Assembly (NCBI RefSeq): GCF_018131015.1
Contig: NZ_JAFCJJ010000013.1
Location: 1-64,000, forward strand
Direction of reading: 5' to 3'
From: Bradyrhizobium diazoefficiens
GTDB taxonomy: Bacteria; Pseudomonadota; Alphaproteobacteria; Rhizobiales; Xanthobacteraceae
Length of the DNA: 64,000 nt
Position numbers and translations under genes: made by a program
Notes under the pieces: model-generated
Told to the model about the DNA's origin: nothing
Database searches by the model: none
The model's input: only the letters and a program-made list of their open reading frames with translations
Shown: positions 42,745 to 51,681 of the stretch, piece after piece
Layout: every line of letters starts with the position of its first letter
How positions within the stretch are numbered: position 1 is the first letter of the stretch

Positions 42745-44742
42745 GTGTTGACGTTGAGAGGTCACCGATATCGGTACTTGCGGACGGCCGCGGCGATCGC
42801 CTCGGGCGTGCTCGCGCTGCCCGCGGCCGGTCACGCCGCCGATCTGCCGCTCAAGGCTCCGGCGCTGAAAGCGGTGTACGACTGGACCGGCCTCTATATC
42901 GGCGCGCATGTCGGCTACACCACGGGAACATCGAGCGCGACGCTGATCGACCCCACCGTCGCGACCAATAACAACAGGTTCACCGGCGCGACCGGCGGCG
43001 TGCAGGCCGGCTACAACTGGCGGCTCAACTCCAGTCTGCTGGTCGGCCTCGAAGGCGACATCTCGTTTCCGAACTATCTGCCCTCGAACCACGTCGTGAA
43101 CTCGGCGCTCACCCCGCTCTCGTTTGCAGAGGAGCGCTGGGACTACTTTGCCAGCGTGCGCGGCCGCGTCGGTTACACCTCCGGCAACTGGCTGTTCTAC
43201 GCGACCGGCGGACTTGCCTTCGCGGGCGAGCGCTTTCTCTCGACCCGGACGGGCGACGTCGAGGACCGGCGGCTCAACACGCGGCTCGGCTGGGCGGCGG
43301 GTGCGGGCGTCGAATATGCCTTCGCGCCGCACTGGACTGCACGGCTCGAATATCTCTATCGCAAGTTCGAGGACGTCAACGTCACCTTCCCGTCGGGCGT
43401 GAACTACGCCTCGTCGGTGGATTTGCACGCCATCCGCGTCGGCCTCAATCGCAAGATCGATTGGCCGGGCGTACCGACCTACAATCCGAAGTCGGACGTC
43501 ACGGACACCGAATCGAACCGCTGGGAAATCCACGGCCAGTCGACCTTCATCGGGCAGGCCTATCCGGCCTTTCACGCGCCCTATAGCGGACCGAACAGCC
43601 TCACGCCGGCGCCGCAATACCAGGAGACCTGGAGCAACTCCCTCTATCTCAACGCGCGGCTGTGGGACGGCGGCGAGGTCTATTTCAATCCCGAACTGCT
43701 GCAGGGTTTTGGTTTCAACAACACCACGGGCGCGGCGGGCTTTCCCAATGGCGAAGCGCAAAAGTCCGGCTTCCCCTACCCGCATTTCAACCCCTCGCGG
43801 TTGTTCGTGCGCCATACCATCGGCTTCGGCGGAGAGCAGGAGGAGCTTGCCAGCGGCCAGTTCCAGCTCGCCGGCAAGGCGGACGTCTCCCGCCTGACCC
43901 TGCAGGCCGGCAAGTTCTCCGTGGTCGACGTGTTCGACGGCAATTCCTACGCGCACGATCCGCGCAAGGATTTCATGAACTGGTCGATCTGGGCATCGGG
44001 CGCCTTCGACTATGGTGCCGACAAGCTCGGCCTCGGCTATGGCGCGACCGCCGAGCTGAACCAGAAGCAGTGGGCGCTGCGCGGCGGCTATTTCCTGGTC
44101 GACGCCGTCTCGAACTCGAACAATTTCGACATGAACATCCCGCGGCGCGGTGAATATGTCGCCGAGCTCGAGACCCGCCATTCGCTGTTCGGCCAGCCCG
44201 GCAAGCTGCGCCTGCTCGGCTTCGTCAACAGCGTCTTCGCCGGCAGCTATCGCGAGACGTTGGACAATCCCGCGTTCGGCGTCGACATCAGCCAGACCCG
44301 CCGCGGCCGCATCAAATACGGCTACGCGCTCAACCTCGAGCAGGCCGTCACCGACGACATCGGCGTGTTCGGCCGCTGGAGCTGGAACGACGGCCACAAC
44401 GAGATCATGGCCTTCACCGACATCGACCGCAGCCTTTCCTTCGGCACCTCGGTGAAGGGCACCAGATGGGGCCGGCCCGACGACGTCGTCGGCGTCGCCG
44501 GCGCCATCAACGGCCTGTCGCGGGATCATCGCGACTTCCTTGCGGCCGGCGGTCTCGGCCCGCTGATCGGCGACGGCCAGCTCAACTACCGGCACGAGCG
44601 CGTGCTCGAGACCTACTACGCGCTGGCGCTCAACAAGATGCTGACCTTCACCGCCGACTACCAGCTCCTCGTCAACCCCGCCTACAACGCCGACCGCGGC
44701 CCGGTCTCGGTGTTCACGGGACGCCTGCATGGTGAATTCTGA
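42745..44742 (+). CDS. fusion of an Omp31-type barrel and an OprB-type carbohydrate porin
   Basis: A 665-residue outer-membrane protein built of two barrels. After the signal (ending GHAAD), residues about 30-235 match the Omp25/31 family (LPLKAPALKAVYDWTGLYIG; WTARLEYLYRKFEDV; HAIRVGLNRKI). Residues about 245-665 match OprB-like porins (RWEIHGQSTFIGQAYPAFH, YSGPNSL, LYLNARLWDGGEVYFNPEL) and end at FTGRLHGEF. The start is uncertain: GTG at 42745 follows TTGGGGACGTAC and gives a sound signal peptide; TTG at 42733 is also open. It presumably admits sugars or other small solutes. Transcribed alone. Confidence 0.8.
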   Translation: MLTLRGHRYRYLRTAAAIASGVLALPAAGHAADLPLKAPALKAVYDWTGLYIGAHVGYTTGTSSATLIDPTVATNNNRFTGATGGVQAGYNWRLNSSLLVGLEGDISFPNYLPSNHVVNSALTPLSFAEERWDYFASVRGRVGYTSGNWLFYATGGLAFAGERFLSTRTGDVEDRRLNTRLGWAAGAGVEYAFAPHWTARLEYLYRKFEDVNVTFPSGVNYASSVDLHAIRVGLNRKIDWPGVPTYNPKSDVTDTESNRWEIHGQSTFIGQAYPAFHAPYSGPNSLTPAPQYQETWSNSLYLNARLWDGGEVYFNPELLQGFGFNNTTGAAGFPNGEAQKSGFPYPHFNPSRLFVRHTIGFGGEQEELASGQFQLAGKADVSRLTLQAGKFSVVDVFDGNSYAHDPRKDFMNWSIWASGAFDYGADKLGLGYGATAELNQKQWALRGGYFLVDAVSNSNNFDMNIPRRGEYVAELETRHSLFGQPGKLRLLGFVNSVFAGSYRETLDNPAFGVDISQTRRGRIKYGYALNLEQAVTDDIGVFGRWSWNDGHNEIMAFTDIDRSLSFGTSVKGTRWGRPDDVVGVAGAINGLSRDHRDFLAAGGLGPLIGDGQLNYRHERVLETYYALALNKMLTFTADYQLLVNPAYNADRGPVSVFTGRLHGEF

Positions 44743-44866
44743 GCGCGACGACGATAGTTCCCCGGCGTGACAATTTGGCCGGAACCGGCAAACGACGGAA
44801 TGAATTCATATATGATGCGCCGGGTCCGGCGTCCGCCGGGCTGAATATCCCTTTCCGTTGCGCACC

Positions 44867-46162
44867 ATGTTGTCCGTCGAGCTCATCATCGTCGTCGTCC
44901 TGATCGTCATCAACGGCCTTCTCTCCATGTCCGAGCTTGCGGTCGTGTCGTCGCGCCCGGCGCGGCTGTCGCTGCTCGCCGCCAAGGGCGTGCGCGGCGC
45001 GGAGCGGGCGCTGCGGCTCGCCGCCGACCCCGGGAAATTCCTCTCGACGGTGCAGATCGGGATCACGCTGGTCGGCGTGCTCTCCGGCGCCTTCTCCGGC
45101 GCGACGCTCGGGCTGCGGCTGACGCAATGGCTGGTCGGGCTCGGACTGTCGCCGGGGATTGCCGACATCGTCGGCGTCGGCATCGTCGTCACGCTCATCA
45201 CCTATGCGACGCTGATCGTTGGGGAGCTCGTGCCGAAACAGGTGGCGCTGCGCGATCCCGAAAGCATCGCGGTCAGGGTCGCCCCCGCGATGGACTGGCT
45301 GGCGAAGATCTCGTTGCCGCTGGTGGTGCTGCTCGACCTCTCCGGCAAGCTCATCCTCACGCTGCTCGGCCGCGGCGGCAAGGCCGAGGAGAAGGTCTCG
45401 GAGGACGAGATCCATCACCTCGTCAGCGAGGCCGAAAGCGCCGGCGTGCTCGAGCCCGGCGAGAAGGAGATGATCGCCGGCGTGATGCGGCTCGGCGACC
45501 GGCCGGTCGGCGCCGTGATGACGCCGCGTACGGACGTCGACGAGATCGACCTGAACGATACGCCGGAGGCGATCCATGCGATCATCGCCAGCAGTCCGCA
45601 TTCACGCTTTCCCGTCTGCGACGGCGATCGCGACAAGCCGATCGGCGTGCTCCAGGCCAAGGATCTCTTGATCGCCTATATGAGCGAGCGGACGCCGGAT
45701 CTTCGCGCGCTGGTGCGCGAGGCGCCAGGCATTCCGGCTTCCGCAGATGCCCGCGACGTGCTGGCGATCCTGAAAGCGGCTCCGGTTCACGTCGGGTTCG
45801 TCTACGACGAGTACGGCGCCTTCGAAGGCATGGTGACCGCCGCCGACATCCTCGAGTCGATCGTCGGCGCCTTCCATTCCGAAGAAGGACCGCCGGAGCC
45901 GGCCTATACCAAGCGCGCGGACGGCTCGCTCCTGATCTCCGGCTGGATGCCGGTCGACGAGTTCGGCGAGTTGCTCGGCGTCGAGCTGCCGCCGCACCGC
46001 TACAACACGGTGGCGGGCCTGGTGCTGCAGCAGTTCAGCGTGCTGCCCGATGTCGGCGATGCCTTCGACTTCGGCGATTGGCACGTCGAGGTGGTCGATC
46101 TCGACGGACGACGGATCGACAAGATTCTGGCGAGCCGGAGGAGCGAAGTCGAGACGGGGTGA
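44867..46162 (+). CDS. CNNM/CorC-type membrane transporter with CBS pair
   Basis: A 431-residue inner-membrane protein of the hemolysin/CorC family. A CNNM (DUF21) membrane domain fills residues 1-190 (VELIIVVVLIVINGLLSMSELAVVSS; FLSTVQIGITLVGVLSGAFSG). Two CBS motifs follow (GAVMTPRTDVDEIDLND; AAPVHVGFVYDEYGAFEGMVT), then a C-terminal CorC_HlyC domain (WMPVDEFGELLG to WHVEVVDLDGRRIDKIL). Relatives export Mg2+ or Co2+. The ATG at 44867 is preferred to a TTG nine bases upstream. An intergenic palindrome follows the stop. Confidence 0.88.
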   Translation: MLSVELIIVVVLIVINGLLSMSELAVVSSRPARLSLLAAKGVRGAERALRLAADPGKFLSTVQIGITLVGVLSGAFSGATLGLRLTQWLVGLGLSPGIADIVGVGIVVTLITYATLIVGELVPKQVALRDPESIAVRVAPAMDWLAKISLPLVVLLDLSGKLILTLLGRGGKAEEKVSEDEIHHLVSEAESAGVLEPGEKEMIAGVMRLGDRPVGAVMTPRTDVDEIDLNDTPEAIHAIIASSPHSRFPVCDGDRDKPIGVLQAKDLLIAYMSERTPDLRALVREAPGIPASADARDVLAILKAAPVHVGFVYDEYGAFEGMVTAADILESIVGAFHSEEGPPEPAYTKRADGSLLISGWMPVDEFGELLGVELPPHRYNTVAGLVLQQFSVLPDVGDAFDFGDWHVEVVDLDGRRIDKILASRRSEVETG

Positions 46163-46178
46163 GCTGGCGGCGATACTC

Positions 46179-46309
46179 GTCGTCGCGGCGAAGGCCGGGA
46201 CCCATACCGCGTGATTCATCGATAGCGCGCCGGTAGCAGTACCGATCAACGACCAGTCTTCGTCCAACCTCACTTGGTGGTTGTGGGTCCCGGCTTGCGC
46301 CGGGACGAC
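46179..46309. repeat. GNRA-capped intergenic palindrome, third copy
   Basis: The left arm GTCGTCGCGGCGAAGGCC continues GGGACCCAT; the right arm is GTGGGTCCCGGCTTGCG and then CCGGGACGAC. The arms are imperfect. The centre starts ACCGCGTGAT, as in the copy at 21914. It lies between the convergent CorC-type and PilZ genes. Confidence 0.75.
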
Positions 46310-46348
46310 ACCGGAGTTGTTGCGCAAGCTCGCGTCAAACGCTGAGGT

Positions 46349-46588
46349 TCACCCGAACCTGACGCCGATCCGCGTCTCCTTGCGCCAGACCACGGTGCAG
46401 GGCAAATGCGTTCCGTCGGCAGGGATGAACAGGGTGAAGTGCTCGGGGATGCCGAGCGGGCTCGTGACGTCGAGAGCGGCGCCGTGGTCCGAGAAATTGC
46501 GGACGGTGCAGTCGATCGCGCCGCCGCCGAACTCGATCGTTCCGGCTTTCAACACGCGATGTCTGGCCTTGCCGCGTCGTTCTTCCAT
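46349..46588 (-). CDS. PilZ-domain protein
   Basis: A 79-residue single PilZ domain, a likely c-di-GMP receptor. The start MEERRGKARHRVLKAG contains the RxxxR signature (RHRVL preceded by ERRGKAR), and IDCTVRNFSDHGAAL is the D/NxSxxG motif with Ser-Asp-His-Gly in place. The remainder is a compact beta barrel ending GVRFG. It could respond to c-di-GMP turned over by proteins such as the EAL protein at 1685. It is transcribed alone. Confidence 0.85.
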   Translation of the reverse strand: MEERRGKARHRVLKAGTIEFGGGAIDCTVRNFSDHGAALDVTSPLGIPEHFTLFIPADGTHLPCTVVWRKETRIGVRFG

Positions 46589-46689
46589 CGGGCTAGTTTA
46601 CACCCGAAGCTGACACAAACGTTAAGATCCGCCTCCCGCGCACGAAATTGCGTCGCTGAAAGCGGCACTATCGTGCATGGAACGGCGCT

Positions 46690-48381
46690 TCACAGCGCCG
46701 GCTGGAACGTGTCCGCCCGCGCCATCCGCCAGGCGTCGCGGAAGCGCGGATCCTCCGTGCCTTCGAGCAGCTCGCCCGGGCGCAGCGCCGGATAGAGCTG
46801 AGCGAAGGTTTGCACCTGGGTGGTCGACGTCCGCTGGCTGAAGTGGATCGGTCGCAGCTCCTGCGGATGGGTGAGGCCGGCGGCTGCAATCAGCTCGGTC
46901 AACGAGTGCAGCGTCGCGTGGTGATAATTGTGCACGCGGTCGATCTTGAGCGGCACGTAGAGCGCGCGCGCCCGCGTCGGATCCTGGGTCGCAACCCCGG
47001 TCGGGCAGCGGTCGGTGTGGCAGCTCAGCGACTGGATGCAGCCGAGCGAGAACATGAAGCCGCGCGCCGAATTGCACCAGTCGGCACCGATCGCCATCGC
47101 CCGCGCCATGTCAAAGGCGGTGGCGATCTTGCCGGAGGCACCGATCTTGATGCGGTCGCGCACATTGATGCCGACCAGCGCATTGTGGACGAAATTGACG
47201 CCCTCGCGCATCGGCATGCCCAGATGGTCCATGAACTCCAGCGGCGCGGCGCCGGTGCCGCCCTCGTTGCCGTCGACGACGATGAAGTCGGGATAGATGC
47301 CGGTCTCGAGCATCGCCTTGCAGATCGCCAGGAACTCCCAGGGATGGCCGATGCAGAGCTTGAAGCCGGCCGGCTTGCCGCCGGACAGCCTGCGCATCTC
47401 CGCGATGAACTGCATCATCCCGGTCGGTGTCGAGAAGGCCCGGTGCGAGGCCGGCGAGATGCAGTCCTCGCCCATGGCGACGCCGCGAATCTTGGAAATC
47501 TCCTCGGAGACCTTCGCCGCTGGCAGCACGCCGCCATGGCCGGGCTTGGCGCCTTGGCTGATCTTGAGCTCGACCATCTTGATCTGGTCGTCGGTGGCGA
47601 CGCGCGCAAAGGCCTCGGGATCGAACGTGCCGTCGAGATGCCGGCAGCCGAAATAGCCGGAGCCGATCTCCCAGATGATGTCGCCGCCCATCTCGCGGTG
47701 ATAGGGGCTGACGCCGCCCTCGCCGGTGTCGTGCGCGAAGCCGCCCTTCTTCGCGCCGGCATTGAGCGCCCGTACCGCGTTCGGGCTCAGCGCGCCAAAG
47801 CTCATCGCCGAGATGTTGAAGACCGAGGCCGAATAGGGCCTCTTGCAGTCGGGACCGCCGATGGTGATGCGGAACTTCTCCTCGGCATGCGCCTTCGGCG
47901 AGACCGAGTGGTGCATCCACTCATAGCCCTCGCGATAGACGTCCTCCTGGGTGCCGAACGGACGCTTGTCGAGCTCCATCTTGGCGCGCTGATAGACCAG
48001 CGAGCGGGTGTCGCGCGAGAACGGCATGCCGTCCTTCTCGCTCTCGAAGAAATACTGCCGCATTTCCGGGCGGATCTCTTCGAGCAGAAAGCGCATATGC
48101 GCCGCGATCGGGTAGTTGCGCAGGACCGCGTGCTTCTTCTGCAGGAGATCGCGGATACCGATCAGCGTCAGCCCGCCGAAGATCAGGATCGGGGTGAGCA
48201 GGATGTCGAAGATCTTGCGATCGACAATCCCGATGCCGATCAGCAGCGCGGTGACGACGGCGCACATCGTCAGCACGATGAAACGCGGCGAGAACGGAAG
48301 CAGCAGAATTTCCGCGAGGCCCTCTTCCGCAAGGGGCAAGCGCTTGGGCGATTCCTGCGTCTTGTTGTCGTTGGCCACCAT
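46690..48381 (-). CDS. membrane-anchored FMN-binding glutamate synthase-family protein
   Basis: A 563-residue protein. Two N-terminal membrane helices (FIVLTMCAVVTALLIGIGIV and FDILLTPILIFGGLTLIGI) anchor a glutamate-synthase-type alpha/beta barrel. Conserved parts are SAMSFGALSPNAVRALN, GEGGVSPYH, ISQGAKPGHGG, VVDGNEGGTGAAP and GCIQSLSCHTDRCPTG, whose Cys fit the 3Fe-4S cluster of GltB. There is no glutaminase domain, so it is not a full glutamate synthase; the reaction is unknown. The start at 48381 (MVANDN) follows GAGAGGATGGGA. A ferredoxin-NADP reductase lies upstream and could supply electrons. Confidence 0.82.
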   Translation of the reverse strand: MVANDNKTQESPKRLPLAEEGLAEILLLPFSPRFIVLTMCAVVTALLIGIGIVDRKIFDILLTPILIFGGLTLIGIRDLLQKKHAVLRNYPIAAHMRFLLEEIRPEMRQYFFESEKDGMPFSRDTRSLVYQRAKMELDKRPFGTQEDVYREGYEWMHHSVSPKAHAEEKFRITIGGPDCKRPYSASVFNISAMSFGALSPNAVRALNAGAKKGGFAHDTGEGGVSPYHREMGGDIIWEIGSGYFGCRHLDGTFDPEAFARVATDDQIKMVELKISQGAKPGHGGVLPAAKVSEEISKIRGVAMGEDCISPASHRAFSTPTGMMQFIAEMRRLSGGKPAGFKLCIGHPWEFLAICKAMLETGIYPDFIVVDGNEGGTGAAPLEFMDHLGMPMREGVNFVHNALVGINVRDRIKIGASGKIATAFDMARAMAIGADWCNSARGFMFSLGCIQSLSCHTDRCPTGVATQDPTRARALYVPLKIDRVHNYHHATLHSLTELIAAAGLTHPQELRPIHFSQRTSTTQVQTFAQLYPALRPGELLEGTEDPRFRDAWRMARADTFQPAL

Positions 48382-48550
48382 TCCCATCCTCTCGCCGGGC
48401 ATGAGGCGTTACGATACGCCCGTGCCGATCATACGGATATGACGCGGCCGGTGTTTCAGGCTAGCGAATTCGGCCGAGGCAAATCAATCGGCCCGATGGG
48501 TGGGACTTTTGCAGTGCAGCAGAGATGGGCTGGGGGAGACGGGGTCAATC

Positions 48551-48567
48551 GGGCAATATGATTGCCC
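48551..48567 (-). other. small hairpin between the reductase and the FMN-protein gene
   Basis: GGGCAAT and ATTGCCC form a perfect 7-bp stem with an ATG loop, 50 bp past the reductase stop. A half-copy of the intergenic palindrome follows at about 48575-48600 (CCCTGGCGCAAGGCCAGGAC). It may terminate the reductase transcript; a U-tract is missing. Confidence 0.4.
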
Positions 48568-48618
48568 ATCCGTATCGCCCTGGCGCAAGGCCAGGACGAT
48601 AGCGGGGAGACCAACGGC

Positions 48619-49392
48619 TCAGCGCTCGACGAACGCCTTCTCGATCACGAAATGGCCGGGCTTGTTGCCGGAACCTTCGGCAAAGCCGCGGCCCTCGAAC
48701 ATCAGCTTCAGCTCTTCCAGCATCCCCGGGCTGCCGCACATCATGATGCGGTCGGTTTCGATGTCGAGCGGGCCCTGCCCGATGTCGTTGAAGATCTGCT
48801 CGGAGCTGATGAGGTCGGTGATGCGGCCGCGATTGCGGAACGGCTCGCGGGTCACGGTCGGATAATAGACGAGCTTGTCCGACAAGAGTGGCCCGAACAG
48901 CTCATCCTCGCGCAGGCCGGCGACGAGCTTCTCGCCATAGGCAAGCTCGGAGACCTGGCGGCAGCCATGCACCAGCACGATGCTCTCGTACTGGTCGTAG
49001 ACGTCGGGGTCCTTGATCAGGCTCGCGAACGGCGCAAGGCCGGTGCCGGTCGAGAGCAGCATCAGCCGCTTGCCGGGAATGAGGTTGTCGGTGATCAGCG
49101 TGCCGGTCGCCTTGCGGCCGACCAGGATGGTGTCGCCTTCCCGGATCTTCTGGAGGCGCGAGGTGAGCGGGCCGTCCTGAACCTTGATCGAGAAGAACTC
49201 GAGCTCTTCCTCGTGATTGGCGCTCGCCATGCTGTAGGCGCGCAGCAGCGGACGGCCGTCGACCTCGAGGCCGATCATCGCGAACTGACCGTTCTGGAAG
49301 CGGAAGCCGGTGTCGCGGGTGGCACGGAAGCTGAACAACGTGTCGGTCCAGTGCTGGACGGAAAGAACCTTCTCTCGGTAAAACGCGCTCAT
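48619..49392 (-). CDS. fpr: ferredoxin--NADP reductase
   Basis: A 257-residue FAD enzyme passing electrons between NADPH and ferredoxin or flavodoxin. The FAD motif is RPLLRAYSMASANHEEELEF (RxYS), the NADP-binding start is LMLLSTGTGLAPFASLI, and the C-terminal part has MMCGSPGMLEEL and ends KAFVER as in proteobacterial Fpr. In this order it may feed the glutamate-synthase-like protein downstream, or act in oxidative-stress defence. The start at 49392 has no strong ribosome binding site but gives the typical N-terminus SAFYREKVLSVQ. Confidence 0.93.
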   Translation of the reverse strand: MSAFYREKVLSVQHWTDTLFSFRATRDTGFRFQNGQFAMIGLEVDGRPLLRAYSMASANHEEELEFFSIKVQDGPLTSRLQKIREGDTILVGRKATGTLITDNLIPGKRLMLLSTGTGLAPFASLIKDPDVYDQYESIVLVHGCRQVSELAYGEKLVAGLREDELFGPLLSDKLVYYPTVTREPFRNRGRITDLISSEQIFNDIGQGPLDIETDRIMMCGSPGMLEELKLMFEGRGFAEGSGNKPGHFVIEKAFVER

Positions 49393-49759
49393 GATTTTTC
49401 GATATTCCGAATAATTGCGGTTTTAGAACAAAAGCGTTGCCCGGCCCCTGAAAGCGAGGCGAACACCACTTGCCATGGCGGAGGATTTCTCGCGTGTGAT
49501 CTACGCCATTGAGACCAATAATCAACCTCGTTCCGGATGCAATTGATGCCGCTCAAACCGGCATTTGCGGCGGAATTGGCCGCATTGTTAAGGAATCTGC
49601 TGCGCGGACCTTGCGGTGGGTAATTTCTTTTCCTCCCGCGCTTGGATTGCAGCACTAAATTTCCGTCGCGCTCGCGAGAATTTCATTAAGAATAGCTCTG
49701 ATTTTTTCACCTGATGGCGCCGTATCCCGCATTTTTGCGGCTTCTGGCGACTTTGCACG
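49393..49759. other. 367-bp divergent intergenic region
   Basis: It lies between fpr (minus) and the ATP-grasp gene (plus) and is comparatively AT-rich near 49400-49435 and 49660-49700, where promoters are likely. I see no palindrome or gene that I would defend. Confidence 0.45.
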
Positions 49760-50608
49760 ATGACTTCGTACGACGGCTTGGGACGATCGGAACAGATGGC
49801 AGGCGGCGAACGGATCTTCGTCCAGGCGATCAGGCGCTATTGCGCGAGCCGCGACATCGCGGTCGACGTGCGCGCCGGCGGCTGGCTGATCGCGATGTCG
49901 AGGGGCGGGACGCGCCGCTTCGCCTTCGGCTACGACATCGGCCTCAACAGCGCGATCGCCCATCGCCTCGCCAACGACAAATCGGCCACCGCCGAGGTTT
50001 TGGCGCTGGCAGGCGTGCCCTGCATTCCCCATCGCCTCTTCCTCAACCCGAAGCTGGGCAGGGACGTTGTGGGCGCCGCCTGGCGGGAGGCGATGCTGGG
50101 GCTACTTCACGGCAATCCCGAAGGCGTGGTGCTGAAGCCCAACGAGGGAACCTCGGGACGATCTGTCTTCAAGGTGACGACGGAAGCGGAACTCGACCAG
50201 GCGGCGGGCGAGGTCTTTTCGATGAGCACGGGGCTTGTGGTCTCGCCCTATGTCGCGATCGAGGACGAGGTCCGCGCGATCCTGCTCGATGACGTGCCCC
50301 TCGTTGTCTACAGCAAGCAGCGCGGCCCGGATTGGCGGCACAATCTCGATGCCGGCGCAAGGCCGGTGCTGCTTGGTGACGGCGAAGTGCGCGATGCCTG
50401 CGCAAAACTCGCGATTGCTGCCGCGAACGCAATCGGCATCCGCTTCGCGTCGATCGATGTGGTTCGCGTGGACGGCGCGTGGCGCGTGCTCGAAATCAAT
50501 TCCGGCGTGATGATGGAAGCGCTGGCAAAGCTGCATCCGGATCTGGTGCAGGCGACCTATGACGCGGCGCTGGACCGGGTATTTGGGGAAGAGCGCCGCG
50601 AGCACTGA
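49760..50608 (+). CDS. ATP-grasp fold ligase-like protein
   Basis: A 282-residue protein with the ATP-grasp layout: substrate-side N-domain (residues 1-60), NDKSATAEVLALAGVPCIPH opening the central domain, GVVLKPNEGTSGRSVFKV as the ATP-binding lysine and Gly loop near residue 120, and the C-terminal metal site IRFASIDVVRVDG and VLEINSGVMMEAL with Asp and Glu/Asn ligands. This is closest to RimK- or cyanophycin-synthetase-like ligases that join amino acids to a carboxylate. Substrate and product are unknown. The start may be 49760 or the ATG at 49796. Confidence 0.75.
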   Translation: MTSYDGLGRSEQMAGGERIFVQAIRRYCASRDIAVDVRAGGWLIAMSRGGTRRFAFGYDIGLNSAIAHRLANDKSATAEVLALAGVPCIPHRLFLNPKLGRDVVGAAWREAMLGLLHGNPEGVVLKPNEGTSGRSVFKVTTEAELDQAAGEVFSMSTGLVVSPYVAIEDEVRAILLDDVPLVVYSKQRGPDWRHNLDAGARPVLLGDGEVRDACAKLAIAAANAIGIRFASIDVVRVDGAWRVLEINSGVMMEALAKLHPDLVQATYDAALDRVFGEERREH

Positions 50609-50615
50609 CCTATCG

Positions 50616-50737
50616 CCGTCATCCTGAGGCGGCCGCTTCTTCAGCGGCCCTCGAAGGACGACGGCCCGACTGCCAGCTCGGCCGTTCATCCTTCGAGGCT
50701 CGCCCAGCGATGCTGGGCGAGCGCCTCAGGATGACGG
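50616..50737. repeat. intergenic palindrome of a second family
   Basis: CCGTCATCCTGAGGC at 50616-50630 is the perfect complement of GCCTCAGGATGACGG at 50723-50737. The inside holds further hairpins, including CGCCCAGC and GCTGGGCG near 50701-50718 and GCGGCCGC-type arms at the left. It fills the gap between the convergent ATP-grasp and binding-protein genes and may also stop transcription. Confidence 0.8.
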
Positions 50738-50748
50738 AGCTGGGTGTA

Positions 50749-51669
50749 TTACCTGTTCGCGCTCGCCGAATCGTCCATGGCCTTGAACGCTTCCTCGAGC
50801 TGCAGCGAGATCGGCACGTTGAGCCGCTCGCCGGTGGGAAGGCGCGCGGTGAACCATTTGTTGTAGAGCGGCACGAGGTCGCGGTTGGAGCCGAGCCTGC
50901 GGAAGGCGCGCTCGACCACGGCGGTGAGTTGCGGCTCGCCCTTGCGGAACATGATGCCGTAGGGATCGTAGGACAGGTAGTCGCCGGTGACGCGGAACCG
51001 GTCCTGCGCCTTGTGGCGCGCAATCAGGCCGGACAGCAGGATGTCGTCGGTCGCGAACGCGTCGGCCTTGCCGTCGGCGAGCATCTGGTACGACTGCTCG
51101 TGGTCGGATGCGGTGACGATGGTGAGGCCGAGCGAGAATTTCTGGTCGGCCGCATGCATTGCCTGCTCGTTGGTGGTGCCCTTCGTCACCACCACCGTCT
51201 TGCCCTTCAGGTCAGTGACGGCGGCAACGCTTGAGGTCTTCGGCACCATCAGCTTGGTGCCGGCAACGAACATCAGGGGCGAGAAGGCGACGCGCTTGCC
51301 GCGTTCGGCATTGGCCGTGGTCGAGCCGCATTCCAGATCGATCTTGTTCTGGAGCACCGCCTCGATGCGGTCGTCCGAGGTGACCTTGACGTAGTCGATC
51401 TTGAGATCGGGATCGTCGACCTCGATGGCGATCTCCTCGACAACGGCTTCGCACAATTCGAGGCTGTACCCGATCGGACGTCCCGACTGGTCGAGGAAGG
51501 AGAACGGCGGCGAGCTCTCGCGATAGCCGAGCCGCACGGTGTGACTGCGCTTGATCGCCGACAGCGTCGGGCTCAGCCCTTCGCTGCCAGCGGTTTGCGC
51601 GGTGGCGCCGGTTGCCAGCAGGCACGCTGCCAGCAGCAGGCCGCCGAACATCGCCATTGAGCAGCGCAT
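50749..51669 (-). CDS. amino-acid-type periplasmic binding protein (SBP family 3)
   Basis: A 306-residue exported binding protein (signal MFGGLLLAACLLATGATAQ). VRLGYRESSPPFSFLDQSGRPIGYSL and later DLECGSTTANAERGKRVAFS are typical of the glutamate/aspartate binding protein GltI. KTVVVTKGTTNEQ and ADAFATDDILL also match. It is downstream of dctA by only 12 bp, without ABC permease or ATPase genes next to it. It may bring ligand to another ABC system or act as a sensor partner. The start ATG at 51669 could shift to 51657. Confidence 0.88.
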   Translation of the reverse strand: MRCSMAMFGGLLLAACLLATGATAQTAGSEGLSPTLSAIKRSHTVRLGYRESSPPFSFLDQSGRPIGYSLELCEAVVEEIAIEVDDPDLKIDYVKVTSDDRIEAVLQNKIDLECGSTTANAERGKRVAFSPLMFVAGTKLMVPKTSSVAAVTDLKGKTVVVTKGTTNEQAMHAADQKFSLGLTIVTASDHEQSYQMLADGKADAFATDDILLSGLIARHKAQDRFRVTGDYLSYDPYGIMFRKGEPQLTAVVERAFRRLGSNRDLVPLYNKWFTARLPTGERLNVPISLQLEEAFKAMDDSASANR

Positions 51670-51681
51670 GACGCACTCCCA

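Noticed and set aside
46281..46613. 110-codon plus-strand ORF near the PilZ gene
   Set aside because: It covers the end of an intergenic palindrome and the antisense of the PilZ domain, with no start signal or motif.
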